From: Paraburkholderia sp041321145 | GTDB lineage: Bacteria; Pseudomonadota; Gammaproteobacteria; Burkholderiales; Burkholderiaceae | DNA: 64,000 nt | Assembly: GCF_041321145.1 (NCBI RefSeq) | Contig: NZ_JBGGWA010000016.1 | Location: 73,875 to 137,874 of the forward strand | Direction: 5' to 3' | Part shown: one piece after another, positions 8,133 to 16,263 of the stretch | Layout: each line of letters starts with the position of its first letter | Numbering within the stretch: position 1 is the stretch's first letter | Made by a program: the position numbers and the translations under genes | Notes under the pieces: model-generated | Database searches by the model: none | What the model was told of the DNA's origin: nothing | Seen by the model: the letters and a program-made list of their open reading frames with translations, nothing else

Positions 8133-8615
8133 TCAAAATGCGAGGCGATTCCCCGAGGCGGCGATCTCGCGTGGCGATCGGATGACATCCACGATTTCGT
8201 CTATTGACGACACGATGAGGTGGCAGCTACAAATAACCATTGGATTATCGCCCGTCACGAGCAATACTCGATCGTCGGTTTTCAATCCAATACACAACTT
8301 TCCGAGTGCATAAGCATACCCAAGCTCAAACGACACACCCTCATCTACCGTGCGCCCGTCGAGCACGGCAATTAGAACGTCCGAGCTAGCAATAGCATCA
8401 ATGTCCTTCTTGAAAACGTTCTGCCTTGCTTCTTCAAGCGGCATGCCGCTTGCAACGAGCTTCGTAAGAAGTCCTCCATCGCGTTGAGGCAAAAATACGT
8501 CGATTAAGGGCGCCATAGAGGATTCGATGCGCGCATTAAAATCACGCTCCATATCATTGAACAATGGAGCGGCAAGGTAGGCGCGCGGCTTACGTGCAAA
8601 TTCGATTTTACGCAT
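8133..8615 (-). CDS. Nucleoside 2-deoxyribosyltransferase-like protein
   Basis: This 160-residue cytosolic enzyme of the NDT family would swap the base of a 2'-deoxynucleoside or hydrolyse its glycosidic bond. The N-terminal strand RAYLAAPLFN (11-20), the DVLIAVLDGRTVDEG segment and the catalytic Glu97 in VSFELGYA fit the family. It is the last gene of a three-gene minus-strand operon; its ATG overlaps the stop of the SIR2-kinase gene by 8 bp. NDT-like domains also act as NAD-related or nucleotide hydrolases in immune proteins, so the substrate could differ. A second NDT domain is encoded at 14082-15323. Confidence 0.82.
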   Translation of the reverse strand: MRKIEFARKPRAYLAAPLFNDMERDFNARIESSMAPLIDVFLPQRDGGLLTKLVASGMPLEEARQNVFKKDIDAIASSDVLIAVLDGRTVDEGVSFELGYAYALGKLCIGLKTDDRVLLVTGDNPMVICSCHLIVSSIDEIVDVIRSPREIAASGNRLAF

Positions 8616-10209
8616 ATCTATCCATCACCTCTGTTAAGTCAATAGGCTCGTAACCTTTTAGCAAAACCCGCCTTACGACTTTCTTTGCTATTTGCCCCGG
8701 CGTCTGGCCTTCGGTGTTGTATACAAAACTAGGTTTATAGATATCCTTCAATGCGGCTATTTGCGCCTCAAAGTAATCTTTACTTCCAGCCTGTTCCGGC
8801 GAACGGCCTCGCGTGTAGTTTCGCTCGACCAGCGTCTCCGCTTTTGCCTGAAGGAAAATAATTCCACCATTTTGCAATGGTCGGTGACGAGTTATGATCC
8901 GTTTCATAGCAGCAGTTTTTTCCTTATTTTCACTTTCATTTTCAGAGAAAGCATACAAGTCCAATGGACCGCGATCCATAAAATGAAAGCCAACTCCTGC
9001 CGCGTGCATTATTCTATTTTTCTCTTTCAGCTCACCGTAAATGAAACTATCTACTTTTTCGCTTTCCTCTTGGCTTAATTGCTTGAAGGATCGATACATT
9101 TCTGAAGGTGGAGGCTGCGTCCACTCTTCGTAAGTTTCGAAGCAGCGCAAGTGCTCCAATAACGAAGATTTTCCTGCTGCAACTGGCCCGACGATGTAGT
9201 AGTGCCGACATGAACATCGATCCTCTCCCATTTCATCAAGCTTATCGCCAAATTCGCGCGGCTCAAGATTTAATAGCAAGAAAAATTCTCGCATTTCAGC
9301 AGATGTCAGAAAAAGCGTAAATACATTGTACAAGTCAAGATTGGCATTAAAAATATCGGAACGCTGCTCACCATTCAAAGCATCCTCATCATGTAGCCAA
9401 TGAATCATATAGTGGTGATTGGCAGGACTCTTGTCTCGATTGAGACGCAAATAGTTTTTGAGTGACGCATCAGCAAGCGAATGTCCGATGATTAACATCG
9501 TATTTTGTACAAATCGCATGAAAATATACTCCGCACTCACTCCCGGCGCCCTAGCAATAGCATCAGCAAACGAATCTTCCGTGAAAATCAGCGTCGGACT
9601 TCGTTTCTTGAGGGATGCTTGAGGCAACAGTCCGTTAACATGGTATATAGTGGTGTGATTCGGTCGATCCAAGAGCGCGGGACGCCATTCAACAGAGTAT
9701 GATCGAGTTGACTTATCAAGTTGAGACCTAAATCCAACCGATTGCGCCAGAATATCATCGAAATTGAAATTTACGACGAACGGGACCTTTCTCACAAGAT
9801 CTTTCAGTTGAGAAAGATAAGGGTGTGAGTCTAGTAAATCCGTTATTTTCGGCGCGACGTCTTTATATATTGCTTCGTGGATCGATTTCGCCCAATCATG
9901 GTTGACTGTAGCCTCTCCAGACGCGCTGAGGTCCTCATCACCAGAATTCCGATGTCGGTTGTAAATGATTTGCCCGAGATATTCTGGTGTAAGCCCGGCG
10001 GTTCTATGTGCTCTAAAATCTCCCGCCAAAGTCGCTGAGTGCGCGGCAAGCCTTTCAAGCAACCCATACCAGTTGGGAACACCAGCATTGATTGAAATTC
10101 CCGCCCCTGTTACGAGATTAAGTCGTTGCTGCTGCAGACGCTGATAGAGATGGCACATAAAGCGAGGCAACGCAGGCTGCCGGACCAATGCTGCATTCAA
10201 CTCGTTCAT
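8608..10209 (-). CDS. SIR2-domain protein fused to a deoxynucleoside kinase-like domain
   Basis: This protein has 533 residues. Residues 1 to about 310 form a SIR2-type NAD-binding domain: LVTGAGISINAGVPNW (32-47), NFNFDD (147-152) and YHVNG (His190). Residues from about 335 form a P-loop kinase of the nucleoside/thymidylate kinase type: GPVAAGKS (341-348), DRG (412-414) and an Arg-rich lid (ERNYTRGRS). SIR2 domains in phage-defence proteins deplete NAD. I infer that the kinase-like part senses a nucleotide or phosphorylates one, gating the SIR2 part. The gene is visibly AT-richer than its surroundings, a sign of transfer. Its start overlaps the previous stop (TAATG) and its stop overlaps the NDT start, so the three are coupled. 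Confidence 0.82.
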   Translation of the reverse strand: MNELNAALVRQPALPRFMCHLYQRLQQQRLNLVTGAGISINAGVPNWYGLLERLAAHSATLAGDFRAHRTAGLTPEYLGQIIYNRHRNSGDEDLSASGEATVNHDWAKSIHEAIYKDVAPKITDLLDSHPYLSQLKDLVRKVPFVVNFNFDDILAQSVGFRSQLDKSTRSYSVEWRPALLDRPNHTTIYHVNGLLPQASLKKRSPTLIFTEDSFADAIARAPGVSAEYIFMRFVQNTMLIIGHSLADASLKNYLRLNRDKSPANHHYMIHWLHDEDALNGEQRSDIFNANLDLYNVFTLFLTSAEMREFFLLLNLEPREFGDKLDEMGEDRCSCRHYYIVGPVAAGKSSLLEHLRCFETYEEWTQPPPSEMYRSFKQLSQEESEKVDSFIYGELKEKNRIMHAAGVGFHFMDRGPLDLYAFSENESENKEKTAAMKRIITRHRPLQNGGIIFLQAKAETLVERNYTRGRSPEQAGSKDYFEAQIAALKDIYKPSFVYNTEGQTPGQIAKKVVRRVLLKGYEPIDLTEVMDRYA

Positions 10210-11408
10210 TACGTCTGCTTCCCTTGGATAGATATTAGATGGGATATAGAGCCAAGATCATCGGGCTTGTATCGCTTGGCAACATCGCGTAAATTCCACA
10301 ACCCAGAACGAACTATGGGGGCCATAGGCGAATGTCGGCCAAGCCAGTTCGTGCTTGGCTTTTCAATAACCTCAAAATTTTCCGTGCAAAGAGCAATTAG
10401 CTGTGTCTCGAAATGTGCCCTCAAACTATCTTTCGAAGGTTCATCGTCGATAGGAATAACGAACACTTCCAAATCACTCAGATATCTGCTTACCTTCCTT
10501 TCGTGGTCAACCTCGTTCTCGCGAACTTCAGCGGATGCATGCTGCCCTTCACCCCACGTTTTATATTGACGCTGCAATTCGTCAGAGTCGAGGAGTGCGC
10601 GGCCTACGTGGAGTCGAAAGATAGAACCGCGGTGGTTTCCCGCACCATCCACCTGACCAAAATGACTTCTCAGTCGAGTCCTCAATGTTGATTTCGACTC
10701 TAAACTCACCGCATGGGTACCAATCCGGACTATTCGCGGGCCACTTTTTGTGAAATTTTGTTCCCTCGGATCCAGGAAAACATATACGCCGCGCTTAGGA
10801 ATTCTTGCTTGGGAGAAGTTAGAAAACTTAAAAGTCAGTCCCATTGTTCGCGCATCATCAATGATGGCGTACAATTTTTTCAGATCCCTGACACGAATGC
10901 TCATCTGCTCCGCTTGCTCCAGCCAAAGTGGCATTTGTTCTGGAGCAAGTGTCTTAAGTGGAGTTAGAAGGTTTAGCGGTGGATTTCTGTCCGAATTGCA
11001 AAATAAAAGGGGGTCGACATAGTCACTTTCCGCCAGAAAAGTTACGACAGTATCCTGCGCAAGAGTCGCAAGTGAATCCAGCGCAGACCTTGCCCAGGCG
11101 CATTTTTCCGATACGCTCAGATTTTTTATCTGAAAATCGTACGGCTCAATTATTTTGTCTGGAGCAACTAATCCGTGTTTCGCCGACAGCACGAAATATC
11201 GGGCTCCAAGATTTTCTGCTATCGCTCTCGAACGTTGAAATCTGCTCGATGTGTAAAGGTGACTAACGCGCGCTGCCGATTTGAGCTTATTGCGCCCACA
11301 GCCGATCACCACAACACCAGGCTTACCGTCGTCGCTCAACAGCGAAGCCAACGTATCGAAGATCGGAAGCTCGAAAAAATCACCTTGGACGCCTTCGCTG
11401 GTGTTCAT
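10209..11408 (-). CDS. DUF6884-like domain fused to a GIY-YIG-like domain
   Basis: This is the first gene of the operon (399 residues), starting at ATG 11408 after GGGAAAAA. The N-terminal domain reads VVVIGCGRNKL, with LYTSSRF and the signature VLSAKHGLVAPD...EPYD (about 30-91), which matches what I know as DUF6884, of unknown function. From about 190 the segments RGVYVFLDP, RIVRIGTHAV and NHRGSIFRLHVG look like a GIY-YIG nuclease-like family. Such a protein could cut or recognise nucleic acid. An upstream extension to 11543 is open but not conserved-looking. Promoter elements were not clear in the 580 bp upstream. Confidence 0.62.
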   Translation of the reverse strand: MNTSEGVQGDFFELPIFDTLASLLSDDGKPGVVVIGCGRNKLKSAARVSHLYTSSRFQRSRAIAENLGARYFVLSAKHGLVAPDKIIEPYDFQIKNLSVSEKCAWARSALDSLATLAQDTVVTFLAESDYVDPLLFCNSDRNPPLNLLTPLKTLAPEQMPLWLEQAEQMSIRVRDLKKLYAIIDDARTMGLTFKFSNFSQARIPKRGVYVFLDPREQNFTKSGPRIVRIGTHAVSLESKSTLRTRLRSHFGQVDGAGNHRGSIFRLHVGRALLDSDELQRQYKTWGEGQHASAEVRENEVDHERKVSRYLSDLEVFVIPIDDEPSKDSLRAHFETQLIALCTENFEVIEKPSTNWLGRHSPMAPIVRSGLWNLRDVAKRYKPDDLGSISHLISIQGKQT

Positions 11409-11991
11409 TTTTCCCGCACGGTGGTTTCGACTGTCCTCAAATTGTAACCGACTGAGACAGGCTACCCCAGTGACAGTACGTTTACGCGACGTGGACTGCA
11501 GGTCCCTCAGGCGAACGTCCATTATCTGCAGTTGAGCAGGCAATTGCTGACATACGTCGAACGACCACTATTGTCCGAGATTGTGTCAGAACGCAAAATT
11601 CTCCGTTTTCTGTAGTGTCACTTTACCGCCGACGCGAGCTCCACGAAGGTTTATGGTCGTTCTGGCAAGTTGACTTCCGCGCTGAACCACGGCGGCATGC
11701 ATTCCATCTGCGCCGACCACAGGCCAAAGCACGGAGGCCGGACTGCTGGACACCGCGCCAACGCGGCACCGCGCTAACCAACACAAATCGAAAGGGCTGT
11801 TCGCAAAATGCCGCTCCGCGTGTCCATGAACGCTCAAAATATGCGACGCCATGGAGCTGACAGCTATTGCCCCGCGCAGTTCGTCCATTTTTCACGGACA
11901 TTGTCTGTGTCCGATCAGCTACAGATCACGACCACCGGGCGGGCGCTCTGAAGACATTGACGCCCTCGCCAAATGTGGCGATACTCTTGCC
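11409..11991. other. 583-bp intergenic region between divergent operons
   Basis: It separates the DUF6884 operon (minus) from the methylase/glycosylase pair (plus), so it should hold both promoters. Short ORFs in it (for example 11586-11888 minus) have no good ribosome binding site or recognisable product. No convincing repeat was found. Confidence 0.5.
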
Positions 11992-12666
11992 ATGCGATAC
12001 GACGGAGGCAAGGGCACTTGTTACGCCCAAATAATCAACCTCATGCCTCCTCATGCAAGGTATGTTGAGACACATTTAGGCGGTGGTGCGGTGATGCGGA
12101 ATAAAAAAGCCGCCGCGACGCAGATAGGCATTGAACGTGATGCTGCAGTGATTGAGGCTACCGAAGAAGCCTTAACTGGACTATGTACCCTCGTCCACGG
12201 AGACGCGATCGAGTGGCTTCAATCTACGTCGCTGGACGCCGACACCCTAATTTATGTAGACCCTCCCTACCACCCGGAAACGCGACGTAGAGCGAGAGTC
12301 TATCGGCATGACTACTCCGCAGAAGATCATGAACGGCTGCTTAACATCCTGACAAAATTGCCTTGCATGGTGCTGATCTCCGGATACGACTGCGCGCTGT
12401 ATCAGGAACGGCTGGCGGATTGGAGCCAATATCGTTTCCAGGTTAGAACACGGGTCGGCATGCGCGAGGAGTGCGTGTGGTTCAATTATCCCAAACCCAA
12501 GATCCTCCACGACGACCGTTACCTAGGGGACGGCTTTAGACAGCGTGAAATCATTCGGCGCCGGAAAGACCGACTTCGGCAACGCGTACTGAAATTGTCG
12601 ATTGCCGAGAAGGCATCGCTTCACGAGTGGCTTGGCGACCTGATTGCGGGAGAGTGTGACAAATGA
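11992..12666 (+). CDS. DNA adenine methyltransferase (D12 / Dam class)
   Basis: This 224-residue N6-adenine methylase transfers methyl from S-adenosylmethionine to adenine in DNA. The SAM-binding motif is YDGGKG (3-8) with HLGGGAV (28-34). The catalytic motif DPPYH lies at 90-94. It is shorter than Dam (about 270), with a small target-recognition region, so the target site is not predictable. ATG 11992 directly begins the conserved motif. It overlaps the next gene by 4 bp (ATGA), which places it in a two-gene unit with a DNA glycosylase. Confidence 0.88.
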   Translation: MRYDGGKGTCYAQIINLMPPHARYVETHLGGGAVMRNKKAAATQIGIERDAAVIEATEEALTGLCTLVHGDAIEWLQSTSLDADTLIYVDPPYHPETRRRARVYRHDYSAEDHERLLNILTKLPCMVLISGYDCALYQERLADWSQYRFQVRTRVGMREECVWFNYPKPKILHDDRYLGDGFRQREIIRRRKDRLRQRVLKLSIAEKASLHEWLGDLIAGECDK

Positions 12667-13499
12667 CTCAGATCGTCACCTACTGGATCGGCGAGCAAGA
12701 AGTCAAACGAGAGCTTCCAGACGCAGAGCGCTTCGTAGCACCCGGTATCGCATGGGGAGAGCACTGGCTACCGTTCACACCAGCATATTGGTTGTCTCAA
12801 GTTTGGATGAATTGCGCAGACGATCGATCGCACTCCCCTTATCACGCACAAGGCACGCTCGCAGAAGAAGTGACTTTCTGCCTTCTTAGCGGCTACGGCA
12901 TCACTGCCGAGCTAGCCACAGCGGCGTTCGAAGCCTGTCGCAACGCAGCGCTGATCAGTTCGTTGAATGTCAATGCCGACGATTGGACCGAAGTGTTGAA
13001 GGTGCCCATGCAGCTGGGTGACCGTACAGCTTCCTATCGCTACCCCAATCAAAAAGGCAAGTATCTTGCAGACGCAATGCAGCACATTCAGGAGGATCGC
13101 GTCGCCACCACGGGTGGGCGAGCGTTACGAGATAGCCTAATGGGCATTCGCGGCATAGGCCCCAAGACGGCAGGCTTCATTGCGCGGAACTTTCTTGACG
13201 CCGACGACGTTGCTATCCTCGATATTCACATCGTCCGCGCCGGCCTACTCTGTGACCTCTTCCGTCCCGAGCAGAAGGTTGAAAGCCACTATTTCGAGAT
13301 GGAAAAACAATACATCGACTTCTGCCGGTCGATGCATGTGCGTCCTGCCGTACTCGACTGCATCATCTGGGAGCAAATGAGGACCCTCGGACGTTTCGCG
13401 TTGGACGCCGTTAAGCGCAAGCTAGGTCAGCAGCTCACCGACCCAGACTCAGCACCTGTGCCACGTCAGTTGAGACTTAGACTCCCAGTCATAGCCTAA
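12663..13499 (+). CDS. HhH-GPD DNA glycosylase, 8-oxoguanine glycosylase-like
   Basis: This 278-residue protein has the helix-hairpin-helix GIRGIGPKTAGFIAR with Lys168, and the Asp187 of ILDIHIVRA, matching the Lys/Asp pair of OGG-type bifunctional glycosylases. These remove a damaged or unusual base and can nick the strand. Translational coupling to a DNA methylase is not typical of housekeeping OGG. I infer that the pair recognises base status, possibly attacking foreign DNA. It converges with the QueC-like gene, and the two stops overlap by 4 bp. Confidence 0.78.
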   Translation: MTQIVTYWIGEQEVKRELPDAERFVAPGIAWGEHWLPFTPAYWLSQVWMNCADDRSHSPYHAQGTLAEEVTFCLLSGYGITAELATAAFEACRNAALISSLNVNADDWTEVLKVPMQLGDRTASYRYPNQKGKYLADAMQHIQEDRVATTGGRALRDSLMGIRGIGPKTAGFIARNFLDADDVAILDIHIVRAGLLCDLFRPEQKVESHYFEMEKQYIDFCRSMHVRPAVLDCIIWEQMRTLGRFALDAVKRKLGQQLTDPDSAPVPRQLRLRLPVIA

Positions 13500-14089
13500 C
13501 GCTGCAAGCCCACGGCCTGCATCACCGTTGAGTGTTTGATGCATCCGGGACAACTCCCACAGGCCAACGCTCCAGTGTGGCACGAGTGCGCCCATCCAAG
13601 CACCGACGTCGTAACTCCTGAAACTCTGACCAGCTCCTCGCTGGTCATCTTCGCCGCGGGTGCCATCAAGCGAATTCCCCCCTCCTGGATTTGCAGAACC
13701 TCGCTCAGTGCACTAAGGAAAGCAGGCGATCCGTCCGCGTGGCGGCGATCCGTTACGACGGTGCCAATAAGAACTGCGTCACAACCCGCCTTCATCGCTA
13801 GCATGCTGGCAATCGTGATGAGGTATTGATTTCGAAATGGCCAGAACTCCCCGTTGGCGGAATACGGAGACGCCGCGTCGCCTGCCATGCAACCACTACC
13901 AAGACTAGGAATTTCGGCATGCAAAACCTGATGCCTGAGCTCGAGATCACGGCAGACCTGCGCGGATGCTTGCACTTCGGCCGCTGCGGCGCGTTGCCCG
14001 TAGTCCACCGTCAAACAGACTTCAGGCCGAAGCCACGACGCGAGAGCAATAGAGTCAATGCCGCCCGACAGCAGCAAGAGGCTAGGCAT
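13496..14089 (-). CDS. QueC-like (7-cyano-7-deazaguanine synthase family) enzyme
   Basis: This 197-residue member of the QueC/ExsB ATP-PP-loop family has the PP-loop SGGIDS (8-13), DYGQR (29-33), FRNQYL (85-90) and a zinc-site Cys cluster Cys170/177/180/183. It is shorter than housekeeping QueC (about 220-230) and has no queuosine genes beside it. Divergent QueC-like enzymes occur in the QatABCD and type IV CBASS defence systems. It is the third gene of an operon, overlapping the kinase-NDT gene by 8 bp from ATG 14089 (a GTG at 14092 is possible). I infer that it acts in a dedicated defence modification pathway rather than tRNA queuosine. Confidence 0.82.
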   Translation of the reverse strand: MPSLLLLSGGIDSIALASWLRPEVCLTVDYGQRAAAAEVQASAQVCRDLELRHQVLHAEIPSLGSGCMAGDAASPYSANGEFWPFRNQYLITIASMLAMKAGCDAVLIGTVVTDRRHADGSPAFLSALSEVLQIQEGGIRLMAPAAKMTSEELVRVSGVTTSVLGWAHSCHTGALACGSCPGCIKHSTVMQAVGLQR

Positions 14090-15323
14090 CACCCATCAAC
14101 CTCCAACAAGTCGCGTAAATGCCCGTAGTAAGATCATTCGTTACATAGCAGTCTGATCCGAAGACCATTGTTAGTGCAGACTCCGGAACGGCCTCGGCTA
14201 CGGCGATCACAGGTATAGATCTCCCACGAGCGTATCCGACCTCAAACAAGGTCCCGGGATCAAGGCCATCCAGAAGTGCCAAGACAACGCTAGACTCTTC
14301 CAATGCCTTGAGGTCATCAGTAGCAACATCACCTGCAAGCCCCTCGCCGACGTCGTGAATCGGCGAAAACACCTTAAAGCCCATATCGCGCAGCGCGCCT
14401 CGCGTCTCATCAATAGCCCACTGCTGCCCGGCATTGAAAAATGGGCCGGCCAAATATACCTGCCTGTCGTCCGGGATGAGGCGGCGGCTACCCTGCCCAG
14501 CTTTGAGGTGTGCAGCGCGGGCTTGAACTTGAAAATCTCCTTCGGCAGCCAAGTCAATTCGATCATCGCCAGACTCGACATAATGGGCCGTTATCCGCGA
14601 CGCAAGCCAAGCTGCATCTATTGCTGGCATACCGTTGACCAACCAACCATGAGCGAAGGTAGCAGAGAATACGTCACCTGACCCGATCTTGTAGACATTA
14701 GTCGTCGGAAAAGAATAGACCCAAGCGCTGTCCTTCGACGTCCTTACAAGCGCACCCTGCGGGCCGCACTTGACTATCGCGACGCTAACGCCTCGTTGAC
14801 CAAGTAAGGCAGCGGCAACGGCCTCAGGATCTTGACAGCCGGTCAACGCTCGACCTTCTGACAGAGAGACGACCAGCGCCAACTCGTCAGCAGTCGACCC
14901 ATTTGAGTTGTAATGCTTAGCGTCCTTTCCGTCCTGGGGATCGTAGACAACTCGTCGCGCATGGACAGCGGGACGCCCCTCGATCATGCCAAACACCAAT
15001 GCAGATTCGGCCTCGACCGGCGGCTGGGAAATTGCAGCAATACCTCCAGCCGGATAGATGTCTGGTCGCCCCAGCGGAAACCGATATCTAAACCAGATAT
15101 CGAGCGACGACGATGTTGCAGCCAATTCATAGCCGAAGAGCTTAGCGACCGCGGAAAACTCGTTAGCCAGGCCCTTCCCAAGCACGGTGTGAAGGCAGAC
15201 CTTTGTGCCAAGGCTGGACAGAACAGCAGCCGCACGCCCGCCACTTCCGCGGAACATCTGTCGGCGAGGAAAGGCGCAATCTTCGCCATAGCTGCCGCCA
15301 ACGATAGCGATGGCCGAACTCAC
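14082..15323 (-). CDS. PfkB-family kinase fused to a nucleoside 2-deoxyribosyltransferase-like domain
   Basis: This 413-residue fusion has a ribokinase/PfkB domain at 1 to about 255, with an N-terminal GGSYGED motif and the anion-hole/catalytic motif KIGSGDVF (212-219, Asp217). After a linker, residues 287-410 form an NDT domain: YLAGPFFNAG (290-299) and LLDGLDPGTLFEVG (350-363, catalytic Glu361). Together they could act on a nucleoside, moving and phosphorylating its sugar or base. The GTG start at 15323 overlaps the preceding stop (GTGA) with GAGG upstream; TTG 15347 is less likely. The fusion ties nucleoside chemistry directly to the QueC-like enzyme encoded next. Confidence 0.83.
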   Translation of the reverse strand: MSSAIAIVGGSYGEDCAFPRRQMFRGSGGRAAAVLSSLGTKVCLHTVLGKGLANEFSAVAKLFGYELAATSSSLDIWFRYRFPLGRPDIYPAGGIAAISQPPVEAESALVFGMIEGRPAVHARRVVYDPQDGKDAKHYNSNGSTADELALVVSLSEGRALTGCQDPEAVAAALLGQRGVSVAIVKCGPQGALVRTSKDSAWVYSFPTTNVYKIGSGDVFSATFAHGWLVNGMPAIDAAWLASRITAHYVESGDDRIDLAAEGDFQVQARAAHLKAGQGSRRLIPDDRQVYLAGPFFNAGQQWAIDETRGALRDMGFKVFSPIHDVGEGLAGDVATDDLKALEESSVVLALLDGLDPGTLFEVGYARGRSIPVIAVAEAVPESALTMVFGSDCYVTNDLTTGIYATCWRLMGDA

Positions 15324-15637
15324 TTGGACCTCACGCCGACAGTGCAATCGCCGCCATTTAGAGCCTCAACTTCGGCCTCGAACAAATAGCCGTTCTGAAG
15401 GCAGCGAATCAGCGAAGGCACACGGGGACCGGTCAAAACACCTGCGACCGCTCCCATATGCAGGACGGAAACAACCTGCTGCGGGGGCGGAGAGAGTACT
15501 ACGTCGAGAACATGTCCAACCGTCACGGCAGTGAGAACCGCCGCCTGCGGTGAGTTCAATGCCGCCCGAAATGCCAAGGTGTCACACGGATCCCTCGGCG
15601 CGGAAGGAGACCAACCACCAGAACCTGAGCCGCCCAT
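15320..15637 (-). CDS. Small protein with Gly/Ser-rich N-terminus, first gene of the QueC-like operon
   Basis: This 105-residue protein starts MGGSGSGGWSP and is followed by a compact beta-rich domain (AVTVGHVLDVVLS, GAVAGVLTGP, CLQNGYLFEAEV). Its function is unrecognised. After Met removal it would expose a flexible N-terminal Gly. In QatABCD the QatB protein also begins with Gly/Ser residues and sits with a QueC-like protein, so I infer that this could be the substrate of the QueC-like enzyme. The alternative is a plain accessory or sensor protein. It is coupled to the kinase-NDT gene by GTGA. Confidence 0.65.
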   Translation of the reverse strand: MGGSGSGGWSPSAPRDPCDTLAFRAALNSPQAAVLTAVTVGHVLDVVLSPPPQQVVSVLHMGAVAGVLTGPRVPSLIRCLQNGYLFEAEVEALNGGDCTVGVRSK

Positions 15638-15706
15638 ACTGCCCCCGAACGTTTATCTGATTAATTTGTTACCTCGAATATGCCACAACTCTGCGCAGAA
15701 CTCATG

Positions 15707-15866
15707 GATGCGTCATCCACAACGTATCTATGACGCATTCAATCTCACCTCGTCGCATAGATGCGTCATCCATAACGCATCTTTGACGCATTCAATCCGT
15801 GGCCACCTTATTGGCGCTGATGTATTGCACCAACAACGCAACAACGACGCATCTGTGACGCATTCG
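15707..15866. repeat. Repeated 38-bp dyad elements upstream of the QueC-like operon
   Basis: Copies at 15707-15744 and 15760-15797 are nearly identical: GATGCGTCATCCA, six variable-rich bases, then TGACGCATTCAATC. A degenerate third copy ends at about 15866. Each copy is an internal dyad (ATGCGTCA...TGACGCAT). They lie 70-230 bp before the operon start at 15637 and are not CRISPR-like (no equal spacers, dyad symmetry). They are best read as tandem operators for an unidentified regulator. Confidence 0.7.
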
Positions 15867-16019
15867 CCCACATCGGCTGGCCCGCCAACACCAGATAATG
15901 GCGAACAACGCATTTTTGCATTGGCGCCCCCTTTGCTCGCTTGCCATCCCCCCCTGGCTCCCCTCGCGTGAGTTTCCAAATATGTCGCATCCCGCTGAGT
16001 CACGGATTCAATCTGTCTT

Positions 16020-16104
16020 GGTATCTGATACCTTTTTGAACGCGAGTGGCCGTTACAGCTCATTGCAAATGAAGCTGTAACGCGGCTATATGAAATATAG
16101 CCGC
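16020..16104. repeat. Cluster of three palindromes before the second tyrosine recombinase
   Basis: Within 85 bp there are GGTATCTGATACC (16020-16032), GTTACAGCT/AGCTGTAAC around a 12-base centre (16052-16081), and GCGGCTATAT/ATATAGCCGC around GAA (16082-16104). None is followed by a T-run. The placement 150-240 bp before a recombinase gene suggests recombinase or repressor sites. Confidence 0.6.
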
Positions 16105-16263
16105 TACGTGATACCTCACCGTGTAACGAATCCGACAGTGCATTGGACGCCGTCTCGATTGAATACCAACAAGGTCACGGAAGCTGATAGTCTTGTGGAC
16201 ATAAGATCTTGCAACCCCAATCGGCAGAGCACTTGTGGTTTGCATCCCTAAATGGAATTGAGC

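Noticed and set aside
15707..15866. CRISPR-like array
   Set aside because: Only two good copies, unequal spacing, strong internal dyad and no cas genes. Operators fit better.
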